A program made the translations under genes and the position numbers. Below, piece by piece: positions 1 through 7,764 of a stretch of DNA of 17,694 nt. Source of the stretch: Gammaproteobacteria bacterium (GTDB lineage Bacteria > Pseudomonadota > Gammaproteobacteria > Burkholderiales > Burkholderiaceae_C); assembly GCA_030054245.1 (NCBI GenBank), contig JASGCH010000005.1, positions 1 through 17,694 on the forward strand. The letters are read 5' to 3'. The notes beneath the pieces are model-generated. The model ran no database searches. It saw only the letters and a program-made list of their open reading frames with translations, and was not told the DNA's origin. The number at the start of each line of letters is the position of its first letter. Position 1 is the stretch's first letter.

Positions 1-154
1 CTACTAATCCTACCATAGAAGATAATATTCTTCCAGTAAATTTTACTGGGATACAAGAGTAAGATATTTTTTCATAAGGATTTGATTTGAATACTATCAT
101 CCCACTCCAGATGATAAAAAGAATAAAAACCAACAAGCTAAAAGGTTTAAGCAT
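1..154 (-). CDS. Partial hypothetical membrane-anchored protein (runs off left edge)
   Basis: An ORF starts at ATG (154-152) and stays open for 51 codons to the window edge. The first 22 or so residues (MLKPFSLLVFILFIIWSGM...) are strongly hydrophobic with one Lys near the start. That fits a signal anchor or single N-terminal membrane helix. A short polar stretch containing Tyr-Ser-Cys-Ile-Pro follows. It is divergent from the coupling ATPase on the other strand, so it may belong to the same transfer or secretion locus; that is inferred from position only. No Shine-Dalgarno is visible upstream. I do not recognise the family, and a 51-codon open frame could occur by chance. Confidence 0.4.
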   Translation of the reverse strand, partial: MLKPFSLLVFILFIIWSGMIVFKSNPYEKISYSCIPVKFTGRILSSMVGLV

Positions 155-436
155 AAGGGAATAATTTGTTCAATTTAGTAATTATGGTGAATAGTTACTT
201 TTTACATGGCACTTTCATGTAACTGGTTTCAATTTTATAGGTCTATTGCAACCATTTTTATAATTATGTGAATATTTACCAATGAACCATAAAAACGCTA
301 CTCAGTGAATATTATGGATATTAATTTATCATTTTGAATGATTAACTGAATCAAATTTAACAAGCCTGATTATCAACTTGTTGTCTTGATATCCAGTGCC
401 AATCATCCGATTATTTTAGAAATCACAAACTTTTAT
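155..436. other. AT-rich divergent spacer
   Basis: This very AT-rich stretch separates the truncated minus-strand ORF from the coupling ATPase. It presumably holds divergent promoters, but no convincing -35/-10 pair was found. A short inverted repeat, AACAAG (359-364) and CTTGTT (377-382), lies just before the possible TTG start at 386. No copy of the dispersed repeat family seen elsewhere in the window is present here. Confidence 0.4.
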
Positions 437-2176
437 ATGATACATAAATTAATTGATCATTTTTATGATTTGGAATGGGGTGGAACCCTTGATACGCTAG
501 CTCTATTGCTTTTGTACAGTGGGCTTATACGATTTATGTATTTAATTTTTTCAGGATACGGTGAATGGTTCCAATGGTTGATGGTGGGAACTTTTTTAAC
601 CATGGCGTTTATTTGGTTGTCTTGGCGTATTTTGCAGCCTTTATTTTCAGAGGCTAGTATCCCCAGTCATTGCTTGCTAGAACTTGACCTTCCTCCTACG
701 GTGAAAACTGAACCTAAGATCTTATTGGGGTATTGTTGTCTTTCAGGTCGCCCTTTGCATTTAACCAAAGATGAAATCATGAGACACATCTTGATGGTTG
801 GGCAATCTGGTGTAGGTAAAACCAACTTAGCTTTCTTAATGTTTGACCAACAAATTCAGAATCGTGGGGGAATGATATTTATTGATGGGAAAATCGATTA
901 TCAAAACATTGAGAAACTATGGAATTTGGCTGAAAAATATGAACGCGGTAAAGATTTTTTTATTTTGCAACCGGATGATCCGAGCATCAGTCATACCTAC
1001 AATCCCATTTTGTTTGGTGATGCTGACGAAAAAGCCGATGCTTTGATGTTATTAATTCCGGATACCGAACAAAATGCTGGGGCGGATTATTACAAACAAG
1101 AAGCAAAACAAGCTTTAACTTGTATTTTGCAAGCTTTACAAGCCGCTAAAATCGCCTATCACCTGATGGATTTAGCTATATTGTTAAGTGTGCCCAAAGC
1201 CTTGCTGGATTTAGAACAACAACTCGCGTTTTGTCAACCGAATGGTCGAGAGCTAAAAGAGTTACAGTTTTTTATGGATAAATTTTCGGTTACGGGTAGC
1301 CATCGGATCGATGTAAAAAAATTGCGAGAAGTTTTGGGGGGTATCAGTGGTCGCTTGTTTTCGCTAGGTTCTGGTCATTTTGGTCAAATCATGAATGTTT
1401 ATGAGCCACAAGTGAAGTTATTGGAATTGGTTTTACAAAACAAAATTTTGTATGTTGCCCTGCCCACCATGGGCAAAGATACTTCAGCAAAAAATTTTGC
1501 GAGCTTATTCATCGCCGATTTACGCACCGTAATCGCCAATTTGCAAAAAAAATTGCCTGAAGACAGACCCAATCCACCATTTTTGGTATTTTGTGATGAA
1601 GCTGGAAGTTATGTCAACGCATCCTGGGGGCGTATTCCAGAGCAAGCACGGAGTGCGCATATAGCTTTTGTCCCGGCGGTACAAACCAATGCTAATTTCC
1701 AAGCGGTGAGTCATGAATTACATCAAATGATTGTCGGTAACTCTTGGGTAAAAATATTCTTTAAGCTGGGTAACCAAGAAACCGCCTTGGAAATTGCCGA
1801 ATTAATCGGTAAGTCAAAGCGCGTCAAGCGAGCAAAAACTATTTTGCAAACGATGGGTAAAAGTAAGCCCATGGTGGGACCACTGCCTCAAGTTCAATGG
1901 GCGAATGGTCACAGTTTAAGCTGGGTGGAGAGTGAGGATGAGCAATATACCGTAAGTCCGGATGACTTAAAGAAATTACCTCCAGGTGAATGTTTAGTGT
2001 TAGTCGGGGGAGAAAAGTTGTATCACCTTAAAGTGCCGTTTTTAGACGATTTGAGTCTAGGTCTCGATAAAGGGAAGCTTCATGAATATATCAAACAGGG
2101 TATTCCTAGTCCTTTATCAGAAGAATGGCAGCCTGCCCATTATTTTGCAGAACTAAATACCTATATCTATCAATAA
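437..2176 (+). CDS. TraD/VirD4-type coupling protein ATPase
   Basis: This is a 579-residue membrane-bound P-loop ATPase of the TraD/TraG/VirD4 superfamily. Such proteins sit at the inner membrane and feed DNA or protein substrates to a type IV secretion channel. Two hydrophobic segments lie at about residues 17-39 and 45-65. Walker A is GQSGVGKT at 122-129. A strand reading IFIDGK follows at about 147-152. Walker B is FLVFCDEAGSY at 382-392 with Asp387/Glu388, and a Gln-containing AVQTNANF motif follows at about 414. The start is uncertain: an upstream in-frame TTG at 386 would add 17 residues, and neither start has a visible ribosome site. The unrecognised gene at 2192 follows 15 nt downstream and may be co-transcribed. 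No relaxase, VirB or pilus gene is in the window, so the cognate system is unknown. HerA-like ATPases are the main alternative. Confidence 0.85.
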   Translation: MIHKLIDHFYDLEWGGTLDTLALLLLYSGLIRFMYLIFSGYGEWFQWLMVGTFLTMAFIWLSWRILQPLFSEASIPSHCLLELDLPPTVKTEPKILLGYCCLSGRPLHLTKDEIMRHILMVGQSGVGKTNLAFLMFDQQIQNRGGMIFIDGKIDYQNIEKLWNLAEKYERGKDFFILQPDDPSISHTYNPILFGDADEKADALMLLIPDTEQNAGADYYKQEAKQALTCILQALQAAKIAYHLMDLAILLSVPKALLDLEQQLAFCQPNGRELKELQFFMDKFSVTGSHRIDVKKLREVLGGISGRLFSLGSGHFGQIMNVYEPQVKLLELVLQNKILYVALPTMGKDTSAKNFASLFIADLRTVIANLQKKLPEDRPNPPFLVFCDEAGSYVNASWGRIPEQARSAHIAFVPAVQTNANFQAVSHELHQMIVGNSWVKIFFKLGNQETALEIAELIGKSKRVKRAKTILQTMGKSKPMVGPLPQVQWANGHSLSWVESEDEQYTVSPDDLKKLPPGECLVLVGGEKLYHLKVPFLDDLSLGLDKGKLHEYIKQGIPSPLSEEWQPAHYFAELNTYIYQ

Positions 2177-2191
2177 ATTTATGACCTTGCA

Positions 2192-3007
2192 ATGGAAACT
2201 ATATATAAGTTTGATAGTGGTAGTATTGATCCTTTGGCTACCGGTGACCCGTCAAGCGACGATTTTTGTATCGATGAAAATAGGGATACCCCTGATTCTT
2301 ACTTGCCTGAAATGGCTGGCGATTTGGCTATATTGGATGGTTCTCCAGATAGTCATAGCCCATATCGTGGTGATCAAGAATTTGTGTATGCCCCATCGTA
2401 TCCGATTTCGAAAAATTCTTACCAAAAAATAACCGCTAAAGATTATCCAGCAGGTCCGCAAAGAATGGCTTTTATCTTATTACAAAAAGCCATTCATGGG
2501 CTGTTGATTCCCAACATTAATTCAGATAGCCTGGATTTGGCGTATTGTTTTCAGAAATTTGAAAGCCATCAACCAACTTTTTTGGTATGTTGCAAGGTAT
2601 TGGCTATGCGTCCTGATATTTTACGCTTACGCATACAATTTGAGTGGTGGAGACGGCAGAGTCACTTCGACGCAGAAGTGAAGTTTTCGTTTTGTCCAGT
2701 TCCCCAGTTCGTATGGCAACATAAAATATTTGCTTATCATTTACCAGCGATAGCCATTGTGCGCGAAACTTGGCGCCAACCGGGTTTAACTATACCCGAT
2801 TTATGGGAGAAAATAGAACAATTAGATGGTTACGATGCGTCTAGCTTAGAAACGAGTTTGCAATTATTAAAGAATGACGGCATCATTTCAGTTCACCAAC
2901 AAAGCCTTTATATGACTGGACGGAACGGGTTGGCTCACGAAACCTTGATGAAATCGGTGAGAAAGCGTAATATGAGTTGGTTAGATTGGTTTGAAGCCGA
3001 TAATTAA
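2192..3007 (+). CDS. Hypothetical protein downstream of coupling ATPase
   Basis: This 271-residue protein is not recognised. Residues 1-65 are rich in Asp, Ser, Pro and Gly and look disordered. Residues 80-190 look globular and contain several Cys and Trp. Residues about 198-243 (TIPDLWEKIEQL ... LQLLKNDGIISVHQQSLYMT) have the helix-helix-wing pattern of a winged helix. The tail is basic (KSVRKRN). The gene starts 15 nt after the ATPase stop on the same strand, so it probably belongs to the same operon and may be a partner or adaptor of the coupling protein; that is inference from position. Over 2181-2432 a second frame is also open and reads as a two-helix membrane protein. Codon choice (GAT over GAC, GGT and GCT common, few ATA) favours the frame annotated here, but a frameshift joining the two cannot be excluded. 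Confidence 0.6.
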   Translation: METIYKFDSGSIDPLATGDPSSDDFCIDENRDTPDSYLPEMAGDLAILDGSPDSHSPYRGDQEFVYAPSYPISKNSYQKITAKDYPAGPQRMAFILLQKAIHGLLIPNINSDSLDLAYCFQKFESHQPTFLVCCKVLAMRPDILRLRIQFEWWRRQSHFDAEVKFSFCPVPQFVWQHKIFAYHLPAIAIVRETWRQPGLTIPDLWEKIEQLDGYDASSLETSLQLLKNDGIISVHQQSLYMTGRNGLAHETLMKSVRKRNMSWLDWFEADN

Positions 3008-3010
3008 GAG

Positions 3011-3096
3011 AAAACTGTTGCACCCTCAGGTTCACCGCGCAGAGCCAAGGGCTTAGCTTAGCCAAAGTAATGTATTACAAAGTAGCCGAAACGGTT
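3011..3096 (+). repeat. Degenerate copy of dispersed TIR repeat (R1)
   Basis: The left end AAACTGTTGCACC matches the family terminus. The internal CAAGGGCTTAGC resembles the core ACAAGGCTTAGCGG. The distal end GTAGCCGAAACGGTT is a decayed right end that runs into the rlmD stop codon. This is the leftmost copy in the window and marks the junction between the transfer-type genes and the housekeeping block. Confidence 0.5.
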
Positions 3097-4478
3097 TAAT
3101 TGCTTTCAAACAAGACCATACTCTCAATATGTGAGGTTTGTGGAAACATATCCAAAATACGCACTGTTTTACATCGGTAATGGGCTAAGTGTACCAAGAT
3201 ACCAGCATCACGGGCGAGGGTAGCTGGATCACAGCTGACATACAGAATACGCTTTGGAAATACATACCCTGCTTGGGTGCGTAATTCGCTTAAGGATTTG
3301 ACCAATGCGAGAGCACCTTCACGAGGGGGGTCCAATATCCACATATCAGCCGCTGGGTAATTTTGTAATTTTTCCCGGTCCATAGTAAACAAATTATCGG
3401 TTTGATAGTCAACCTCGGCCAACCGATGCCCTAATTTTTGGTTTAGCACATAATTTTCTTTTGCTCTGCTGACCAAGGGGGTGTTTCCTTCAACGCCTAA
3501 TACATATTGGCATTGAGTGGCTAAGGCTAAGGTAAAATTGCCCAAACCACAAAACCAATCGATGGCTCTATCGCTAGGACTAGGCTTGAGCTGGGATATG
3601 GCCGTTTTGAGCATCAATGGGTTGATGAAGGGGTTGATTTGGATAAAATCTGTTGGCTTAAAATAAATTCTTAGCCCCTTAAAAGGGAGTTCAAAATACA
3701 ATTGGGTGTTGACAGCTTGGTCCGGTAACAAATAGATTGAATCTGGACCTTTGGGTTGCAACCACCATTGAATTTGATGGATGCTACCGAATTTGCGTAA
3801 ATGGTCGAGGTCTTTGGCATGGAGGGGTTCTAAGTTCCTCAGTACCAGCGCCACCGTTTCGCTACCACAAGCCACTTCAATTTGTGGACAACTACTTTTT
3901 GCCTCAAAATTGCCAAACATTTCTTGTAAATAAGGTAAAAGGCTGGCGACTTTTGGATGCAAAATATGACAATACTGCATATCAGCGACATAACTGCTTT
4001 TTCTTTCATGAAACCCCACCAATACCTTAGATTTGGCGGGTACAAACCGCACGGATAGTCGTGCTCGTGCACGGTAAGCAAACACCGGACCTTCGATGGC
4101 GGGTAATATTTGTTCGGGAACCACTTTGCCTAATCGTTGTAAGCAGTCTTCCAAACTTCGTTGCTTGATGGCGAGTTGCCCCAAAGCAGACAAATGTTGC
4201 ATGGTACAACCCCCACACGATTCTCGTTGTAAACCAAAATAACTACAACGGGGTTCAACCCGCTGGTAAGAGGGTTTCATGAGGGTATCCAATTTAGCCA
4301 ATTCCCAAGAATTCTTCTTTTTATAGGTTTGGGCATATACCGCTTCTTGATGGATGGCACCTTCAATAAACACTACTTTGCCTAGGCTGTTCAAAGCAAT
4401 AGCTCTGCCTTCTAAATCCATCGTGTGAGGGTGAAGTAGTTCAGGGTATGGGTTGGTTTGGCTAATTTTTGTGGACAT
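3096..4478 (-). CDS. rlmD: 23S rRNA (uracil(1939)-C(5))-methyltransferase RlmD
   Basis: This 460-residue protein is full length for RlmD/RumA, which methylates C5 of U1939 in 23S rRNA using S-adenosylmethionine. The N-terminal ~65 residues form a TRAM-like domain. The four Cys for the [4Fe-4S] cluster are C78, C88, C91 and C170 (CSYFGLQRESCGGC, then QYC). The methyltransferase domain has DFIQINPFIN at 277-286, the SAM loop DWFCGLGNF at 307-315 and DPPREGA at 383-389. The catalytic Cys is C416 in VSCDPATLARD, and the general base is probably E452 in HIESMV. The ATG start lacks a Shine-Dalgarno sequence. The upstream neighbour is the PolB-like exonuclease, 87 nt away on the same strand, so it may be the distal gene of the surE-pcm-nlpD cluster. 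TrmA and RlmC are less likely because the Fe-S Cys set plus TRAM domain is typical of RlmD. Confidence 0.93.
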   Translation of the reverse strand: MSTKISQTNPYPELLHPHTMDLEGRAIALNSLGKVVFIEGAIHQEAVYAQTYKKKNSWELAKLDTLMKPSYQRVEPRCSYFGLQRESCGGCTMQHLSALGQLAIKQRSLEDCLQRLGKVVPEQILPAIEGPVFAYRARARLSVRFVPAKSKVLVGFHERKSSYVADMQYCHILHPKVASLLPYLQEMFGNFEAKSSCPQIEVACGSETVALVLRNLEPLHAKDLDHLRKFGSIHQIQWWLQPKGPDSIYLLPDQAVNTQLYFELPFKGLRIYFKPTDFIQINPFINPLMLKTAISQLKPSPSDRAIDWFCGLGNFTLALATQCQYVLGVEGNTPLVSRAKENYVLNQKLGHRLAEVDYQTDNLFTMDREKLQNYPAADMWILDPPREGALALVKSLSELRTQAGYVFPKRILYVSCDPATLARDAGILVHLAHYRCKTVRILDMFPQTSHIESMVLFESN

Positions 4479-4547
4479 TTCGCTGTGTAAGGGTTTATTC
4501 TTATTTAAGTATATTGGGCTAGTTACCTATGCGTTATGGTTAACAGC

Positions 4548-4561
4548 GGTGCAATGGCCTT
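4548..4561 (+). repeat. Possible decayed right end of the dispersed repeat
   Basis: GGTGCAATGGCCTT matches the family terminus GGTGCAACAGTCTT at 11 of 14 positions. It lies in the 87-nt spacer between rlmD and the exonuclease gene. No partner end is visible, so this may be a chance match. Confidence 0.25.
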
Positions 4562-4565
4562 GATT

Positions 4566-5390
4566 TTAAAGGGGATTTAACCAAATCTGAAAATATTCTG
4601 ACCAATGACTATGATATTCTGGGTCTTTATGGTACCAAGCCAACAATTTTTGTTGTACTAAAAGCTCTTCTTGGTCTAATTCTTCGGCAGTAATATACCC
4701 GCGCATTAGGCAAAAGCGTAAAAATAACAGGTAGGTATTGAGTACATCGGTTTCACAATACTGCCGAATCGTCTGTAATTTTCCTTGTAAAAAAGCCTCG
4801 TGAACTTGACTTCCGTCGAGCCCTAACTTTCCGGGATAACCACACAGCTTGGCTAGCGCGTCTAAGGGAGCATTGGCGTTGCCTTGATAACGGGCTAACA
4901 CATCCATTAAATCGAGGTGTTTATGATGGTAGCGATTAATATAATTGTTCCATTTCGAATCCGAATGGCTTCTTTCACCTTGTGACCAATATTGCGGGGC
5001 AGACACTTTGTGTTGCAAGCCGCGATAGTGTAAAACGGGCAAATCAAACCCACCACCATTCCAGCTGACCAGTTGCGGTGCATATTTGCTAAACAATTGA
5101 AAATATTCTTGAATGATTTGAGCTTCTTCCAAGTCGCTGGTGGCGGTATAGGACTGCATGCGTAAATTGTCTTGGTCTCTGAATAGACACGAGATGACAA
5201 TCACTTTATGCACATAATGGGGTAAAAAAGTACTATTTTTACCCTCAGCTTGTCTTTTCTTGTGCCAGGTTGGTTCAACCTCGGAATCGGGTATATGGTC
5301 GTTTAGAGCGAGTAGCTTTCTGAGACCTGCAATATCAGGTATGGTTTCTATATCAAAAACTAAAATCGGGGTAGCTGTTAAATCATTCAC
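4566..5390 (-). CDS. Predicted 3'-5' exonuclease, PolB-like
   Basis: This 274-residue protein matches the stand-alone predicted exonucleases related to the proofreading domain of family B DNA polymerases (DNA_pol_B_exo2 type). The DEDD-type residues are visible: Exo I is VFDIETIPD with D13/E15, Exo II is WNGGGFDLPVL with D116, and Exo III is YCETD with Y211 and D215. These would bind two metal ions for 3'-end hydrolysis. No polymerase domain is present and the cellular role of the family is not well defined. The start is GTG, and the GTGA sequence gives a 4-nt overlap with the nlpD stop. Translation is therefore probably coupled to nlpD. In many relatives rpoS follows nlpD, but here this gene occupies that position. 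Confidence 0.88.
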   Translation of the reverse strand: MNDLTATPILVFDIETIPDIAGLRKLLALNDHIPDSEVEPTWHKKRQAEGKNSTFLPHYVHKVIVISCLFRDQDNLRMQSYTATSDLEEAQIIQEYFQLFSKYAPQLVSWNGGGFDLPVLHYRGLQHKVSAPQYWSQGERSHSDSKWNNYINRYHHKHLDLMDVLARYQGNANAPLDALAKLCGYPGKLGLDGSQVHEAFLQGKLQTIRQYCETDVLNTYLLFLRFCLMRGYITAEELDQEELLVQQKLLAWYHKDPEYHSHWSEYFQIWLNPL

Positions 5391-6388
5391 GGTTTGGCAG
5401 GTAAATACAAGAACGGATTGACAGGCTTTCCTGCCACACGAATTTCAAAATAAAAAGGATGGGGTTGGTTGGCATCGACGGTAGCTATTTTTTGCCCCTT
5501 ATGAACCTGTTGTTGCTCTTTGATCAAAATTTGTTTGACTTGTGCATATACAGTTAAAGTATTCGGGTCGTGGCGTAATAAAATAAAATTTCCATAGCCC
5601 TTGATGCCTTGACCTGCAAACTCCACTTTTCCAGCTGAACTGGCTAGGATGTCGCTATCAGTCACACTGGCTATTTTAAGCCCTTTGTTTTTAGATGGAT
5701 TAAAGGGATCGGTGATGGTACCTTCAAGCGGCCAGACAAAGTCTTTGACAGAGACAGTTGTTGAAGGGGATGGCAAGTTGGATGAAGACAACTCGGGAGT
5801 CGTTTTAGAAGCTAATGGCTCTAATTTTTGGGTAGCGTTAGGGGTTGGGGTGATTTTGGTTTCAGTTGTGGCATTAAATGCCGTCGAGTGGGGAGTGCTA
5901 GGTGACGACTGGATGGGTGGTGGAGTGGGAGCAGTGCCCACTACGGTGGGCTTGGGCGTAGTCGGTACAGATTGAATCGAACCCGCGTGTATGGTTGTTA
6001 CGGTATTCTCAGGATTGGGAGGAATGATTCTTAAAAGTTGATCAACTTCTATGCGATTGGGGTCGGTAATGTGGTTCCAAGCAACCAGATCTGTCATTTT
6101 GATATTCAAAGATCCGCTGATTTTAGTTAAAGTATCGCCGCGTTTTATCAGATAATACCCCGGTGGGACTGGCACGGGACTGACCAAGGGAATAGGCAAG
6201 GGGGAGGGCGGTGTATGGTCTGTTGGGGTAACGGCAGAGGGGGGAGGTTGACTAGGGATTAAGGGGGAGCTAGTGACATTTCTAGATGCTTCGGTAACCG
6301 GAACGGTGGATGTTAGGGACACCGAATTACAGGCATATAGGAGCCAAGTGGTTGATGCGATGACGATGATTTTAAATACAGCATTCAT
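5387..6388 (-). CDS. nlpD: NlpD-like lipoprotein, LysM plus degenerate M23/LytM domain
   Basis: This 333-residue envelope lipoprotein probably activates a septal amidase (AmiC) as NlpD/EnvC proteins do. A signal peptide ends in the lipobox LLYAC with the lipidated Cys at 20; the next residue is Asn. A Pro/Thr-rich linker leads to a LysM domain at about 78-121 (YLIKRGDTLTKIS ... LLRI) that should bind peptidoglycan. A second long Pro/Thr/Ser linker (about 122-212) leads to a LytM domain at 217-330. That domain lacks the zinc ligands of active M23 peptidases: the usual HxH site reads YAQVK, and the first His/Asp site is GLKIASVTDS. A non-catalytic activator role fits NlpD. The linkers explain the long open frame on the opposite strand. 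The gene overlaps the exonuclease gene by 4 nt and is separated from pcm by a 592-nt repeat block. Confidence 0.92.
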   Translation of the reverse strand: MNAVFKIIVIASTTWLLYACNSVSLTSTVPVTEASRNVTSSPLIPSQPPPSAVTPTDHTPPSPLPIPLVSPVPVPPGYYLIKRGDTLTKISGSLNIKMTDLVAWNHITDPNRIEVDQLLRIIPPNPENTVTTIHAGSIQSVPTTPKPTVVGTAPTPPPIQSSPSTPHSTAFNATTETKITPTPNATQKLEPLASKTTPELSSSNLPSPSTTVSVKDFVWPLEGTITDPFNPSKNKGLKIASVTDSDILASSAGKVEFAGQGIKGYGNFILLRHDPNTLTVYAQVKQILIKEQQQVHKGQKIATVDANQPHPFYFEIRVAGKPVNPFLYLPAKP

Positions 6389-6412
6389 GGGGATTTCATT
6401 TCACAAAGTAAT

Positions 6413-6550
6413 CAGATCGTTGCTCCATCGGGTTCATCGCGGCAGTTCAATGGCTACATGATGCGGGTTACTCCTAGATAAACGCTCGATAAATTCCGCC
6501 GGTTGCACCCTTTGGCAGGGTGACACGGTAACCCAAGGTGCATCAGTCTT
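6413..6550. repeat. Dispersed TIR repeat copy (R2)
   Basis: This segment of about 138 bp starts AGATCGTTGCTCCATCGG and ends AAGGTGCATCAGTCTT, both variants of the family ends. An inner pair, GGTTGCACCCTTTGG and CCAAGGTGCATC, can fold back on itself at about 6500-6546. The core is divergent from the other copies, so orientation is unclear. Confidence 0.55.
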
Positions 6551-6610
6551 TATATGCGAGAATAGCGGCCACCGGTGTAACCGCGGCGTAGCCGATGGTG
6601 CAACAGTCTT
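6551..6610 (+). repeat. Right-half copy of the repeat (R3)
   Basis: It contains GTGTAACCGCGGCGTAGCC followed by GATGGTGCAACAGTCTT, the complete right terminal inverted repeat. A related sequence occurs inverted at 9851-9966 (R8), sharing the terminus and the distal TATATGCGAGA-type sequence. No matching left end adjoins it. Confidence 0.65.
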
Positions 6611-6626
6611 GGTAAGACTGTTGCAC
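6598..6626. repeat. Perfect 13-bp inverted repeat at repeat junction
   Basis: GTGCAACAGTCTT (6598-6610), the spacer GGT, and AAGACTGTTGCAC (6614-6626) form a perfect hairpin where R3 ends and R4 begins. It is two element termini back to back rather than an intrinsic terminator; no U-run follows on either strand. Confidence 0.8.
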
Positions 6627-6756
6627 AACCTCGGTGAGCTGTCATAATTACAAGGCTTAGCGGCACGCAACCAGCGGAATTTACTCGGATGTAAATGAGC
6701 TGGTGAGTACCGCATAACTTGTCCATTGGCAGTGTAACCGGTTGAGCAACAGTCTT
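6614..6756 (+). repeat. Full-length dispersed TIR repeat copy (R4)
   Basis: This 143-bp copy has a left end AAGACTGTTGCAC, then CCTCGGTGAGCTGTC, a core with ACAAGGCTTAGCGG and CGCAACCAGCGGAA, and a right end GTGTAACCGG ... GAGCAACAGTCTT. It aligns along its length with R7 at 9568-9722, and its left half aligns with R9 at 9973-10080. Three copies sharing a core show one mobile or amplified element rather than chance palindromes. Confidence 0.8.
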
Positions 6757-6851
6757 TTGGTTGTGGAATAGTCTTAATGAGATTATAACATGCCCTGATG
6801 ATTTAGGTAGCAAGGGCAAATGAATCCGTGTTTCTGTAAGGAAATTTCGCT

Positions 6852-6901
6852 GGTTGCACCTTGGGGTCTGGCCATTAGGTAGCTTGCGGTGCAACGGTCT
6901 T
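6852..6901 (+). repeat. Short internally deleted repeat copy (R5)
   Basis: The left part GGTTGCACC and right end GCGGTGCAACGGTCTT are only about 50 bp apart, so this looks like an internally deleted element that keeps both inverted ends. It lies about 80 bp downstream of the pcm stop codon. Confidence 0.55.
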
Positions 6902-6980
6902 GTGAGAATGCGAGGGTTTTACACCCCGGCGGAATGGAGGAGGGGGTGTGCTACTACGGTGAGATCAGCAACTGTATGAC

Positions 6981-7745
6981 TCAACAAGTACCTGGTAGGA
7001 GTGGTACAAACTGTACCTCATCTAAGTGTTGGTAGCTTAGCCCTTGGGGGGTTTTGTCCATGACCAAAATGCGTTGTTGATTTTCCGTACCAAATGGCAT
7101 GACCAAACGACCTCCTATGGTTAATTGCTCGAGTAATTTAGTCGGAACTTCAGGGCTGGCGGCGGCTAAGATGATGCCTTCAAAAGTAGTCGGATTGGCC
7201 GTTTGATTTGCCGCCGAATTGAACCATCCAGCGCTACCATCTTGATGCCATAAGCGTAGGTTCTGGTAACCCATTTGCGTTAGACGAGTTTTTGCCTCGG
7301 AATGTAACAAATAAATCCTCTCTAAGCTATAAACTTCTTGTGCTAAATGACTCAGTAGGGCGGTTTGATACCCACAGCCCGTACCAATTTCTAAGATTTT
7401 TTGACATTTTCCATGTTGCTTGGCGTAGTCACTTTGCATTAAAAGCGACAACATTTTGGCGACGAGACTGGGTTTGGAAATAGTTTGTTGTGAACCAATG
7501 GGTAATACAGCATCGGTATAAGCTTTGCTAGCCAACGCCATGTCCACAAATAAATGCCGGGGTACTTTCACCATAGCTACCAAGACCTGTGGTTCTAGTG
7601 GATGTAATGGATCAGCCAAGGCCAACTGATCGATAAATCTTTGCCTGAGGACTTGACTGTCAAATCCGATATTATCCGCTGGTACATAATGAAAGCCAAC
7701 GGGTTTGACTGGGTCACGATAAAATTTTGGGATCGAATTGGACAT
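6981..7745 (-). CDS. pcm: Protein-L-isoaspartate O-methyltransferase
   Basis: This SAM-dependent enzyme methylates L-isoaspartyl residues so that damaged proteins can be repaired. With the ATG at 7745 it has 254 residues. The conserved substrate loop VLPIGSQQTISKPSLVAKM is at about 80-98. SAM motif I, EIGTGCGYQT, is at about 119-128. The post-core motif LAAASPEVPTKLLEQL is at about 193-208, and the C-terminal VQFVPLLPG is typical of the family. An upstream in-frame TTG at 7799 would add 18 residues but overlap surE by 35 nt. I prefer the ATG, which lies 20 nt past the surE stop. A small palindrome (TAGGC-GAGC-GCCTA, 7754-7767) covers that stop codon. The gene is part of the surE-pcm-nlpD cluster and is followed by repeat copies before nlpD. 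Confidence 0.93.
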   Translation of the reverse strand: MSNSIPKFYRDPVKPVGFHYVPADNIGFDSQVLRQRFIDQLALADPLHPLEPQVLVAMVKVPRHLFVDMALASKAYTDAVLPIGSQQTISKPSLVAKMLSLLMQSDYAKQHGKCQKILEIGTGCGYQTALLSHLAQEVYSLERIYLLHSEAKTRLTQMGYQNLRLWHQDGSAGWFNSAANQTANPTTFEGIILAAASPEVPTKLLEQLTIGGRLVMPFGTENQQRILVMDKTPQGLSYQHLDEVQFVPLLPGTC

Positions 7746-7764
7746 GGGGATACTAGGCGAGCGC

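Larger units (their letters stand above)
6389..6980. other. Repeat-filled spacer between pcm and nlpD
   Basis: This 592-nt gap interrupts what is normally a tight surE-pcm-nlpD cluster. It is made largely of adjacent copies and fragments of the dispersed terminal-inverted-repeat element (R2-R5). Open frames in it are short and simply read through the repeats; I see no credible gene. A further decayed end may lie at about 6760-6777 (GTTGTGGAATAGTCTT). Confidence 0.7.

Noticed and set aside
5649..5975. 108-codon frame opposite nlpD
   Set aside because: It is the antisense of the Pro/Thr/Ser-rich linker of NlpD, whose codon bias produces a long stop-free shadow rich in Val and Gly.
6434..6894. 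Two minus-strand open frames of about 93 and 114 codons between pcm and nlpD
   Set aside because: Both lie inside the repeat cluster and overlap each other in different frames; composition is not protein-like.
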